A DNA stretch of 64,000 nucleotides from a virus, in the IMG/VR virus record IMGVR_UViG_3300008459_007659, positions 62,001 through 126,000 of that record. One strand, given 5' to 3'. Positions within the stretch are counted from its first letter, which is position 1; the number at the start of each line of letters is the position of its first letter. Of the stretch, positions 17,455-26,697 are shown piece by piece. The translations under genes were made by a program, and so were the position numbers. Under the pieces are notes generated by a model that was not told the origin of the DNA, did not search any database, and worked only from the letters and a program-made list of their open reading frames with translations.

Positions 17455-17778
17455 ATGGCATTACAATACTATAACAGATATAATCAGTTTTTACAAAATG
17501 GACAACAAACAGTTGTTCCTTATGTAGAATTACCCGTAAAAACTTCTGATAAAACATATATCTATAAAGTTGGTACATCAAGATTGGATAAAGTATCACA
17601 ACAATTTTATGGTTCACCACTGTTTGGGTGGTTAATAATGTTGGCGAATCCACAGTTTACTGGGTTTGAATTCAACATACCTGATGCTGCTATATTGACT
17701 ATACCGTATCCTTTACTAACTTCATTACAAGACTATAAATCAACATTAGAAACACATTTCTTCTACTATGGTAGATAA
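17455..17778 (+). CDS. gp53: LysM-like baseplate wedge protein, gp53-like
   Basis: The 107-aa protein contains a LysM-like fold: YIYKVGTSRLDKVSQQFYGS, then GWLIMLANPQF, then AILTIPYPL. This pattern marks the gp53/P2 gpX group, which links the baseplate wedge to the hub. It starts 2 nt after the preceding stop and its end overlaps the start of the 2319-aa gene by 11 nt, so the three baseplate genes are probably co-translated as one unit. Confidence 0.75.
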   Translation: MALQYYNRYNQFLQNGQQTVVPYVELPVKTSDKTYIYKVGTSRLDKVSQQFYGSPLFGWLIMLANPQFTGFEFNIPDAAILTIPYPLLTSLQDYKSTLETHFFYYGR

Positions 17779-20700
17779 CGGAGAAAACATATTGGTAGAA
17801 TTTGACTACCAAAACATATCGGTAATTGATCCAAACAAAGTGATTGATGAAAATGGTATGGCTAGAGAACGACTTGTCAATCAAGAAGACTTGGTGTTCT
17901 ATGCAAATTTAGAATGTTCGGTTTTACCGAGAACAAAATTGGCGATAGGTGTTCCATTGGAAGATTCTGTTAGAACAATATCTGTGGGTAAAATTAATTT
18001 TTTGAATCCTGGAGATAGTAAATTTTTAGAAGAAATTTATGTTGATGAAATAACAGGTAAAGATTCATTACAGGGTAAAGGTATTAATCAACAAAAAATA
18101 GATAAAATTACTAATCCTAATCAGAGTGATGACTATTTTTATAGACAAACAACATTAACTAATGGTAATCCTGGTTCAACAGATACAGGAATGTTAGGTA
18201 TAACTCAAATTAATATCTCTTATGGTACGGACTTCTTACCTGTTATTGATATTACAATGGAAGATGTTAAGGGTAGAGCATTATTTGAAGCAGGTAGTAA
18301 TTCACCATATGCCGCATTCTTCCAATTACCGTATCCATTATTTTATCTAACAATAAAAGGATACTTAGGTAAAGCGGTTAGATTACCATTGATGTTAAGA
18401 ACCTTTAATGCAAGTTTTGATCCTAGCAGTGGGAATTTTAGGGTTCAACTACAAATGTACACATATAAGTACACGATATTATCTTCAGTGAATTGGCAGG
18501 CGATGATGTCAACTCCATTGATGTTCCAGTCAGCAATAGAGACAGTACCACAAACAACAACAGGAAACGGAAACAAAAATGACAAAGTTGAAAGTGGTTG
18601 GTCAAGTAAAGGATATTCTAAAATAAAAGAATTGTATGCTGAGTATAAATCAAAAGGGTTGATATCAGATAATTTTCCTGAAATAACCATTCAGGAACTA
18701 CAGATAAATTTAAATACTTTTTTAAAAAATATCATTGATAATTACCCTAAAACTAATTTAGACACTCTTAATAGTTTATCTGACTACTCAAAAGTATTAG
18801 ATAGATATGAACAAGAAGTTTATTTGTATTCGGGTGTGGATTCTTGGTATGGAAAATATTTGGACACCAAAAACCCATTTGTTACATTCCCACCTACGGG
18901 ACAAAAAGACGGGTATGTGTTATACCAATTTAAAGAAGAATATAAATCATCTCAAAAACAACAAGAAGCATTAACCGAATTATCGGGTATTGTTAAAAGA
19001 AATAACGAATCATTGAGAGGTAATACTGTTTTAGGTGATGGTAAACCAAACAGTATACCTGTAGATATTTTTGTAGATTTACAAAAAAATACTAGTACAT
19101 TTTTTTATAATACTGATGTAAATAATATTGATATAAATAAAACTTATGCTCAGAGAAACGGTAAAGAAATATCATTTACCGCAACCACTTCAGTTCAGAA
19201 CCAAATAAGAACACAGTTTGATTCCTCACCAAAATTCTTTTTTAAGGGTACGGCATCTTTTATTGATAAAACAACTACAATAAGAGAAAATTATCAAACA
19301 AAAAAACAGGCAATAGAAGAACAATTATCTAAAGATTTAATCTTAAATATAAGTAAAAGTGCTAGTGAAGGTGGAATTGGATTTTCACCAACAATAAGAA
19401 ATGTATTAGCGGTATTTTTTGCTCAAGGAGAGGCGTTTTTAAGATTACTTGATGAGGTTCATGCAAAAGCTTGGGACTTAAGAGATGATACAATTAGAAA
19501 GGCTGCGGTTTTATCAACCTCATCAGGTGCGAATAGTGTTGATTTAAAAGATTTAACAGTTTTAGAAACACCAATATATCCTTGGCCTCAAGTTATTGTT
19601 GAGAACAATCTAAAAGAAGGTGAACGATATGAATTGAAATACCCTGGAGATACGAGTATTGCAACTAAAATTAGGGCTTATCAACCTGAAATATGGCCGG
19701 AAGTAGAATTTGTTGAAGATTTTATAAAGGCGACATACGAAAGAAAAGTTCCTGAAAAATTCCCAACCGACACTAACAATCAACAACTTAAACCAAATAG
19801 ATTAAGTTTTAATGCAATTGAATTTCCAATTAATAATCAAGTATATCAAAATGTTGAAGAAGTTAAATTTTTCTATGAAATATATGAAAGATTATTAATT
19901 AATGCTTTCTATAGTAAATTAAGTAGGGATTCTAATAAAACATTTAATATGACTGAATATTATTCTGAGTCAGAAGTGTTAAATATGTTAGAATCATTAG
20001 GTGATGATAATCCATTCCTAACTAAGAAGTTAAAAGAATATAATTTAAACTCAGGAATTTACTTATCATTTTTAAGACACATTTCAAATGGGGGAACTGG
20101 AGAATCTTGGCAAAATTATATCAGAGGAGAATTTAACACATCATATATTAAAAATGATGTTAGTACATCATTCAAGTTGTACAATCAAGATATTCTAACT
20201 AATGAAAAATCACAACCATTATTATCCATTAAAGATAATTCATATGCTAAAGAATATTTTGGTAATGCAAACATTGTAGAGAATTTTGATTTTACTGACA
20301 CATATCCAATAACTAATTTGAGTTGGATAAAAAATTATTTAGCGGACGGAAAGGACATTCAAAAGAAAGAAGATGTTTTTAAAACTAATCAAGTTTTAGA
20401 ATATAATACAATTATAAAAAGTATAACAAATTATGATGATACTGTAGATGCTAAAGACAAACAACCTGTAACAAGTTTTAATTATAAATCAAACAATAGT
20501 GGGACATTTAATCAACCAATTATTTTGGCGGATTTAAAAACTTTTTATAATACGAGAACAATAAAAAATCAATACACTACTGAAGGTAACATTTCATATT
20601 TTGATTATGACAATAAATTGGTGTCAGAACAAACGACATCAATTCTAAATACACCTTATTTTATTAATGCAATTCAAAAAGGGGTGTATGATTTTAGATA

Positions 20701-23700
20701 TACAGATAACCTATATCCGTTTAAATCCGCATCATATCTATTCTTGAATAGTTTACCATTGGCAACTTTAAGAGAAAAATATAAAGAAGATAATGATGGT
20801 AGTTTTTCAGATTTAAATTACATTATATCCACATTTAAAAAATATGGTGGAATCCATAAAATACCATATGCGTGGGTACTTAAATATGGATCTATCTGGC
20901 ATAGATATAAAACTTGGACAGAAGATGGGGTTGATATTCTTGATGATGCGTGGACTAATTTTAATTATTCAGATAATTATGATCCCCAAAATAGTGCGGT
21001 TACTAAAACATATTCATTAGTTATTGATGGAATACCACAAGACATCGTTTTACAAGACACTATTATTAATGGGTTAAGTGAACAAACAAGAATTAATACA
21101 GGATTTTATCCTAAGTTAATTGATGACTTTAATGTATTTTACCAAGGTAAAAGAGTATTTGAAACTCAAGTACAAATTTCAGGTACTGCAACAATATTGG
21201 GTAATGTATTAACTGTTAGTACGGTTAGTGGTAATGATTTATTTGATGGTGCTATTCTATCAGGTAATGGTATTACTTTAGGCACCACAATTACGGGACA
21301 AACTAGCGGTACTTTGGGTGGTGTTGGTGTTTACGGTATTAATATACCACAAACCGCAACAACGGCAATTAGTTTTTATGTCACTAACCCACCGGCACAG
21401 TCATATTCAAATAGTGAGATACAAAGTGTTTTAGATGATAATATTTTATATTTAAAATCCGCAGCAGGATCAACAATAAATAAATTACCAGGATTTGATT
21501 TAAGTAATTTAAATCGTTCTTTAAGTTTGAAATCTTGGAGTTGTTTTGTTACAACATCAGATGGTAACAATATATTCCCAATACCATCATTTGGATCTTC
21601 AGTGAATCAAACTAAAGATGAATGTTTTAAAATTAATGGTGATTTAGCAACAGAAGTTGTTGATAACCCCGCAGTTTATAATGGTTCAGTTAGATTATTT
21701 TGGAAAGCACCAAATTATGGATATTTTGATAATGATAGATTAATTAAACCATCACCAAACAGTTATTTAAAACATATTAAAAATGACGAATCAATACAAC
21801 AGGCATTCTCAATTAATGGGGTATCGTCTGAATATACAAAAATAAGTGAGTTATTTACAACATTTGAAAAAGATATTTTAGACATAATGGAGAACGAGTT
21901 TTTAAATTTTAGCCGTTCTGTATATGATTATAACTCAAATATAAAATCAACTCTTGGGGTTGATACTGACACTGAAATTACAAACAATAATTTCCAATCT
22001 CTAATGAGATCGTTAATGAAAGTTCCAAAACCAAAAGATAACATAAATGGATCGGTTGTTATTAATGAAATACAAGAATCACAAATTAGTAACTTCAAAC
22101 AAGTGTTAGGAACATTTATGGATTATAAAGTTACCATGAAATACGGTAACCCATCAAATTTTGATAAGAAATTGTTTTACACATATTCAAATCAAATCTT
22201 AATTGATACATATAGTTTCCAAGGGTATAATGTCGGTTCACCAAATAGTTTACCAAGTGCTGGCGGGTCAATAACTTTATCACAGTCTAAAGCACAAAAT
22301 CCTGAAACTTGGAAAACTTTAGAAACTTATGTAGGATTTTCTGAGATACCGGAATTAGTTTATAGTGATAACGGTTCATACATTACCGATTTCTTTTTAG
22401 ATATGAATATTGAATTTACTGAAAATTCAATTAAGACATTATCACCGTTAATTAAAATATATGCCACTCAAAAATTAGAAGACAACAATTTTAATTCCAC
22501 AAAGTTTAGGACTTTAATGGATGGTTATATTAATAAAAGTAATACATATATTAATACTTTATTAGATTTAGAAATGACTAGATTGAGGAAAGAACTTCCT
22601 GATGTTAATATTAGTCAAACAAACACTAAAGTTAGGGCGGATTATGAAGGTGATCAAACTAGATATGAATTATGGGAATTATTTAAAACCATTAACGACA
22701 CATGGATTTCAGGTACCGACTTTAAAAGTAAGACTTTATTTGAAGATGTACTTTTAATGGACAGAGCCAGTAGAGATGTAGGACAACAAATATATGTGGA
22801 CATCTTCAAATTAAAAACATTAATTGATAGTTCTCTTGTTAAAAATAATATGTTGGATATTGTACAAACAATATTGACTGAAAATAATTTTGTTAACTTT
22901 GTTATTCCCGCATTTGCGAATTTTTATAATGTTAGAGATGTTAGTAAAAATGCGGTACCAAGACCTGAAGGCACTTTAGAATTTGCCAATACTTTATTTG
23001 GTACTTATTTAAATGTTGATTATAGAGAAACAGGTTCAAAGTTTGTTTGTTTATATGCTAATAAACCAAGTGAACATTTAGCACTTAACGATAATGTTGA
23101 TTACAGATATAGAGATGATGCGTTTGATTTGAGAAGAGCAACTGACAATCCGTTATTAGAAAATCAAGAAAACAAAACAAATTGGGCAACATCAAATAAA
23201 GTTGTTGGATTCAATGTTGATATTGGACCACAAAATCAACAAATTTTTAAACAAATTGATGTATCTCAAGATCCTGGATTACCAACTACCGAATCATTGG
23301 AAGTTCTAAACCAAATGGCTAATCAGGATAGAAACAGAGGTAGTTATACTCAAAGTGTTTCATTATATAATCTATATAAAAATAGAAGTTATAAATGTTC
23401 TATTGATATGATGGGTAATGCGTTGATACAACCTATGATGTACTTTAATTTAAGAAATGTTCCTTTATTTAGTGGACCTTATATGATATTAAAAGTAAGT
23501 CATAGAATTTCTCAAAATGGGTTTGACACGACATTTGAAGGGCAAAGACAACCTTTTTATAGTATACCTAAAATAGAAAGTTTCATACAATCAATCAGTA
23601 CTAAAATACTAAAAGATATTCAAGAAAGGATTAAACAGAATGAAGAAACAAAGACACAACAATCTGTGAATACATTATCTCAAACGGCAACTAAATTGGA

Positions 23701-24727
23701 TAATGTTAGTGAAACTAATACCACTCTTAATGTTAATCAAGCTTGTTCTTCGGCACTTAATGAGTCATATAAAAACTTTACAAATGCTACTGGTGATCCA
23801 TTAATGATAATGAGTTCTAGTGAAATAAATAAAAAAGATGCGGCAAATAAAATAAACGAATTAATTATTGCGAACGGTTCTTATAATAGTAATGACTCAA
23901 AAACTTTGGCATCATTTATATATAGTATTATGACGGTTGCCACAAAACCATCTGAGATTTTTAAGACTTATGGTAATAATTATGGGTTAATACCTTTGAA
24001 TACTAATTATGGTGGTTCTTTTGTTTTATTTGAAAACAAATACTATTGTAATAGTAAGAACATACCTATGGCGGTATTTTCATCATTTGATCAATTTGTG
24101 AATTTTATGATTGCCAAGTATGGACCTCAATTAGGTACCATAAAAAATTATGTATCAACAAATAATAATATTTCCGATCAAATCAAATATGGTAAGGCAT
24201 TTGCAACATTCTATATGGACAATTACCCAACCAATGAGGGACAATCATTATTTGATACTTTAATTGAAGAAAATAAAAATAAATTAGAAAAACTTTTTGG
24301 TAATGCTTATACTGATTATGTTAGTTCACAAAGACAATTTACATCACAATCAAGTACTACCACACCAAAACCTGCTAAACAAGTTGTCCAAGCCAATGGT
24401 GATCAGTTAATTCAAATGCAAATAGTAATATCACCTAATTCAGGAAAATGGAATATTGATTCGGCTGAAATTATATTTAATAAAAAACCTGAAGAATGTA
24501 CTGCAACAATAGGTGTAAAAATTAATGTACCAACATTCATTGCGACGAATAAACAGTCGTTTACAATGACAGCACAAGATTTACTTACTACGATAGGATG
24601 TACCCAAAATGGATCATACAACATTCAATTCAATGTTAACTCTATTCCAGTATTAGAAGATGGAATTACTACGGATACGACAAGAGCAATAGTTCCACAA
24701 TCGTTTTTAATTAAATGTCTTCTTTAA
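17768..24727 (+). CDS. Giant baseplate hub protein (2319 aa), possible cell-wall-acting C-terminal domain
   Basis: The N-terminal 250 residues carry a conserved-looking baseplate block (ISYGTDFLPVIDITMEDVKG, then FQLPYPLFYLTIKGYLGK). Near residues 1885-1930 the text MMYFNLRNVPLFSGPYMILK followed by VSHRISQNGFDTTFEG is typical of hub (gp27/gpD-type) proteins, in which a tube-like domain carries the spike. Residues about 2020-2125 (ASFIYSIMTVATKPSEIF, NNYGLIPLNT, then MAVFSSFDQFVNFMIAKYG) resemble glucosaminidase-type muramidase modules attached to phage hubs, but I cannot fix a catalytic Glu. The central 1500 residues are unrecognised. It overlaps the gp53-like gene by 11 nt. I infer that it merges hub functions that T4 divides among gp27, gp5 and others. 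Confidence 0.6.
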   Translation: MVDNGENILVEFDYQNISVIDPNKVIDENGMARERLVNQEDLVFYANLECSVLPRTKLAIGVPLEDSVRTISVGKINFLNPGDSKFLEEIYVDEITGKDSLQGKGINQQKIDKITNPNQSDDYFYRQTTLTNGNPGSTDTGMLGITQINISYGTDFLPVIDITMEDVKGRALFEAGSNSPYAAFFQLPYPLFYLTIKGYLGKAVRLPLMLRTFNASFDPSSGNFRVQLQMYTYKYTILSSVNWQAMMSTPLMFQSAIETVPQTTTGNGNKNDKVESGWSSKGYSKIKELYAEYKSKGLISDNFPEITIQELQINLNTFLKNIIDNYPKTNLDTLNSLSDYSKVLDRYEQEVYLYSGVDSWYGKYLDTKNPFVTFPPTGQKDGYVLYQFKEEYKSSQKQQEALTELSGIVKRNNESLRGNTVLGDGKPNSIPVDIFVDLQKNTSTFFYNTDVNNIDINKTYAQRNGKEISFTATTSVQNQIRTQFDSSPKFFFKGTASFIDKTTTIRENYQTKKQAIEEQLSKDLILNISKSASEGGIGFSPTIRNVLAVFFAQGEAFLRLLDEVHAKAWDLRDDTIRKAAVLSTSSGANSVDLKDLTVLETPIYPWPQVIVENNLKEGERYELKYPGDTSIATKIRAYQPEIWPEVEFVEDFIKATYERKVPEKFPTDTNNQQLKPNRLSFNAIEFPINNQVYQNVEEVKFFYEIYERLLINAFYSKLSRDSNKTFNMTEYYSESEVLNMLESLGDDNPFLTKKLKEYNLNSGIYLSFLRHISNGGTGESWQNYIRGEFNTSYIKNDVSTSFKLYNQDILTNEKSQPLLSIKDNSYAKEYFGNANIVENFDFTDTYPITNLSWIKNYLADGKDIQKKEDVFKTNQVLEYNTIIKSITNYDDTVDAKDKQPVTSFNYKSNNSGTFNQPIILADLKTFYNTRTIKNQYTTEGNISYFDYDNKLVSEQTTSILNTPYFINAIQKGVYDFRYTDNLYPFKSASYLFLNSLPLATLREKYKEDNDGSFSDLNYIISTFKKYGGIHKIPYAWVLKYGSIWHRYKTWTEDGVDILDDAWTNFNYSDNYDPQNSAVTKTYSLVIDGIPQDIVLQDTIINGLSEQTRINTGFYPKLIDDFNVFYQGKRVFETQVQISGTATILGNVLTVSTVSGNDLFDGAILSGNGITLGTTITGQTSGTLGGVGVYGINIPQTATTAISFYVTNPPAQSYSNSEIQSVLDDNILYLKSAAGSTINKLPGFDLSNLNRSLSLKSWSCFVTTSDGNNIFPIPSFGSSVNQTKDECFKINGDLATEVVDNPAVYNGSVRLFWKAPNYGYFDNDRLIKPSPNSYLKHIKNDESIQQAFSINGVSSEYTKISELFTTFEKDILDIMENEFLNFSRSVYDYNSNIKSTLGVDTDTEITNNNFQSLMRSLMKVPKPKDNINGSVVINEIQESQISNFKQVLGTFMDYKVTMKYGNPSNFDKKLFYTYSNQILIDTYSFQGYNVGSPNSLPSAGGSITLSQSKAQNPETWKTLETYVGFSEIPELVYSDNGSYITDFFLDMNIEFTENSIKTLSPLIKIYATQKLEDNNFNSTKFRTLMDGYINKSNTYINTLLDLEMTRLRKELPDVNISQTNTKVRADYEGDQTRYELWELFKTINDTWISGTDFKSKTLFEDVLLMDRASRDVGQQIYVDIFKLKTLIDSSLVKNNMLDIVQTILTENNFVNFVIPAFANFYNVRDVSKNAVPRPEGTLEFANTLFGTYLNVDYRETGSKFVCLYANKPSEHLALNDNVDYRYRDDAFDLRRATDNPLLENQENKTNWATSNKVVGFNVDIGPQNQQIFKQIDVSQDPGLPTTESLEVLNQMANQDRNRGSYTQSVSLYNLYKNRSYKCSIDMMGNALIQPMMYFNLRNVPLFSGPYMILKVSHRISQNGFDTTFEGQRQPFYSIPKIESFIQSISTKILKDIQERIKQNEETKTQQSVNTLSQTATKLDNVSETNTTLNVNQACSSALNESYKNFTNATGDPLMIMSSSEINKKDAANKINELIIANGSYNSNDSKTLASFIYSIMTVATKPSEIFKTYGNNYGLIPLNTNYGGSFVLFENKYYCNSKNIPMAVFSSFDQFVNFMIAKYGPQLGTIKNYVSTNNNISDQIKYGKAFATFYMDNYPTNEGQSLFDTLIEENKNKLEKLFGNAYTDYVSSQRQFTSQSSTTTPKPAKQVVQANGDQLIQMQIVISPNSGKWNIDSAEIIFNKKPEECTATIGVKINVPTFIATNKQSFTMTAQDLLTTIGCTQNGSYNIQFNVNSIPVLEDGITTDTTRAIVPQSFLIKCLL

Positions 24728-24745
24728 TTTTTCATAATGTTATGA

Positions 24746-24753
24746 TATTTATA
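24746..24753 (+). promoter_or_regulatory. TATTTATA octamer before the 75-aa gene
   Basis: It starts 21 nt before the ATG at 24767, in the gap after the giant hub gene. Confidence 0.45.
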
Positions 24754-24766
24754 AATAAAAATAGAT

Positions 24767-24994
24767 ATGAGTAATACTAAATTAATTTTGGATAACTACT
24801 TGGGTAAAAACACAAGAGTTACGGAGAAAGATAAAGGAAATGGGTATAAAGAAGTTTGTGATTTGGATACTGGAGACTGTTATACTATCAGAATGAAAGA
24901 CGGACTAATAGAAAGAGTTGATAATACAATGAACACTAATAAAAAAATCCAAGTGGAAACCAAAACAGGTATAAAACAATTATTAAATGGTTAA
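24767..24994 (+). CDS. Hypothetical 75-aa protein
   Basis: I do not recognise this small charged protein. It has a two-strand motif with Cys (YKEVCDLDTGDCYTIRMKDG) and no membrane segment. It has its own TATTTATA octamer and runs directly into the Pro-rich gene: its TAA at 24992-24994 is one base before that gene's ATG. Coding status is supported by this operon-like context. Confidence 0.65.
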   Translation: MSNTKLILDNYLGKNTRVTEKDKGNGYKEVCDLDTGDCYTIRMKDGLIERVDNTMNTNKKIQVETKTGIKQLLNG

Positions 24995-24995
24995 T

Positions 24996-25652
24996 ATGAA
25001 AATAGATAAAAAAATATTAGAAGAAATTAACAGATATAAGTCAATTAATAATTATATAATGGAACAAGACGCTCCTGTTGAACCAGACCCTGCGGCGGCT
25101 CCACTACCGGCACCTGATGCTGGATTACCACCTGCACCTGGAGCTGAGACACCTGCTCCCGGAGCTTTACCTCCACCACCCGCACCTGAAGCTGAGACAC
25201 CACAACCAATTGATGTGGCGCAAGACCCTGATGTTGAAGAAGTTGGTAAAGATGAAGAGGATAAAGAAGAACTTGAAATCACTGACTTAGTAAATAGTCA
25301 AAAAAATATTGAAACAAAACAAGATGAATATTTTGACAATCTATTTAAACAACTTGAAAATTTAGAAAGTAAATTGGGTGAAATGGATAATTTAATGTCT
25401 GCGGTTAATTCATTAGAACAAAAAATTGAAAAATATCGACCTAAAACACCTGAAGAAAAACTTGAATTAAGAAGTTTAGATTCTGGTCCTTTTAATCAAA
25501 AACTATCTGATTATTTTGAAGATAAAGAAGATCAGTTTGAAAAACAAGGTAGAGAAGAATATATTCTAACAACTGATGAGGCTGAAGATTTTTCACCAAA
25601 ACAAATTAAAGATACTTTTGATACATACGATGACGATGATATGATGCCTTAA
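24996..25652 (+). CDS. Pro/Ala-rich acidic virion-type protein with targeting-like N-terminus
   Basis: The protein has 218 aa from the ATG at 24996; an ATG at 24987 would overlap the preceding gene and add three residues. Order of parts: a helix KIDKKILEEINRYKSIN, then NNYIMEQDAP (I-M-E matches the L/I-x-E cleavage rule of T4 prohead protease), a Pro/Ala low-complexity stretch (residues about 28-75), an acidic region, a coiled coil (about 95-145), and an acidic C-terminus ending YDDDDMMP. It may be an internal head, scaffold-like or packaged protein. No enzyme motif is visible. It is the last gene of tail module A and is followed by a terminator. Confidence 0.55.
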   Translation: MKIDKKILEEINRYKSINNYIMEQDAPVEPDPAAAPLPAPDAGLPPAPGAETPAPGALPPPPAPEAETPQPIDVAQDPDVEEVGKDEEDKEELEITDLVNSQKNIETKQDEYFDNLFKQLENLESKLGEMDNLMSAVNSLEQKIEKYRPKTPEEKLELRSLDSGPFNQKLSDYFEDKEDQFEKQGREEYILTTDEAEDFSPKQIKDTFDTYDDDDMMP

Positions 25653-25658
25653 TTAAGG

Positions 25659-25692
25659 GAGGGACATCCGTGTCCCTCTCAAAATTTTTGAA
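25659..25692 (+). terminator. Terminator closing tail module A
   Basis: An 8-bp stem GAGGGACA / TGTCCCTC with a TCCG tetraloop is followed by a TCAAAATTTTT tail. It separates the structural block from the replication block. Confidence 0.7.
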
Positions 25693-25698
25693 TACATA

Positions 25699-25727
25699 TT
25701 GACTGCGACACTTTTTTAATTTATACT
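25699..25727 (+). promoter_or_regulatory. Sigma-70-like promoter before the SSB gene
   Basis: TTGACT, a 17-nt spacer, and TATACT lie 32 nt before the SSB ATG. This is unlike the TATTTATA leaders of the structural genes and fits host-polymerase (early or middle) transcription of the replication block. TATACTTC also partly fits the Bacteroidetes -7 element TAnnTTTG. Confidence 0.45.
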
Positions 25728-25758
25728 TCCTATTGTAAACTTTTAATAACACAAATAT

Positions 25759-26622
25759 ATGGCGACAAACAATGTTTTAGATGCAGTTTTGGCTCAGTAC
25801 GAGAACTCAAAACAAGGTAGTTCATCTTCTACCTCAAAAATGACACAAGATGAGAGAATGAAAAAATATTTTGCTGCAATTCTTAAAGACAGTGAAAAAC
25901 AAGGTCAGAAACGACTACGAATTCTACCAACAACCGATGGATCATCTCCTTTTAAAGAGGTTTGGTTTCATGAAGTTAAAGTAGATGGAAAATGGGTTAA
26001 ACTTTACGATCCAGGTAAAAACGACAATGAGCGTTCACCATTAAATGAAGTTCACGATGATTTAATGTCAACAGGTAAAGATTCCGATAAGGAAATTGCC
26101 AAACAATATAAAGCTCGTAAATTTTATATCGTTAAAGTTATTGATCGTGACAACGAACAAGACGGTGTTAAATTTTGGAGATTTAAACACAATTACAAAC
26201 AAGAAGGTATTCTTGACAAAATCATTCCTATTTGGAAAGCAAAAGGTGATGTTACCGATGCTGATAAAGGTAGAGATTTGATTTTGGAGTTGACAAAGGC
26301 AAAAACAAATGCGGGAATTAACTATACTGTAATTCAAACTGTTATGTATGATGATCCAGCACCACTTCACGAAGACACGGACACTATGAAAGAATGGGTT
26401 AGTGATGAATTGACTTGGGAGGATGTCTACTCTAAAAAACCTGTAGAATATCTTGAAGCAATTTCTCGTGGAGAAACACCAAGATGGGATTCTGATAAAG
26501 GTGGGTATGTTTATGCTAATGATGAGGTTGCTGAAACTTCTATCGGAGGTACTAAATCAAAACCAACACCTGTTGTTGATCCTCAACAAAATGAGGAAAT
26601 TGACGAAGAGTTACCATTCTAA
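25759..26622 (+). CDS. gp32: Single-stranded DNA-binding protein, gp32-like without zinc site
   Basis: The 287-aa protein fits gp32-type SSBs: a basic, helical N-terminus for cooperative binding, then an OB-like core (GQKRLRILPTTDGSSPFKEV, then KFYIVKVIDRDNEQDGVKFW) and an acidic tail. There is no Cys in the whole protein, so the zinc-binding subdomain of T4 gp32 is missing. The C-terminus, EEIDEELPF, looks like the acidic DDxPF tip with which bacterial SSBs recruit partner proteins. It coats single strands during phage replication and recombination. The gene leads the replication block, has its own promoter-like site and is followed by a strong terminator, which would give more SSB than downstream products. 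Confidence 0.8.
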   Translation: MATNNVLDAVLAQYENSKQGSSSSTSKMTQDERMKKYFAAILKDSEKQGQKRLRILPTTDGSSPFKEVWFHEVKVDGKWVKLYDPGKNDNERSPLNEVHDDLMSTGKDSDKEIAKQYKARKFYIVKVIDRDNEQDGVKFWRFKHNYKQEGILDKIIPIWKAKGDVTDADKGRDLILELTKAKTNAGINYTVIQTVMYDDPAPLHEDTDTMKEWVSDELTWEDVYSKKPVEYLEAISRGETPRWDSDKGGYVYANDEVAETSIGGTKSKPTPVVDPQQNEEIDEELPF

Positions 26623-26641
26623 AAAAAAGAACCTATAGTGT

Positions 26642-26674
26642 AGGTAGTGATTTACAAAGTCACTACCTTTTTTT
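26642..26674 (+). terminator. Terminator between SSB and uvsX
   Basis: A 9-bp perfect stem AGGTAGTGA / TCACTACCT with a 9-nt loop is followed by seven T. It shows that the upstream in-frame extension of uvsX is not coding. Confidence 0.8.
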
Positions 26675-26697
26675 ATCTTTTAACAAAACAAACTATT

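Noticed and set aside
25052-25282. Minus-strand open frame rich in Gly, Ala and Ser
   Set aside because: It is the mirror of the Pro/Ala low-complexity stretch of the gene at 24996, with no leader or promoter.
26647-26697. Upstream extension of uvsX starting at 26647
   Set aside because: It runs through the terminator hairpin at 26642-26674, and the encoded residues do not look like a RecA N-terminus.
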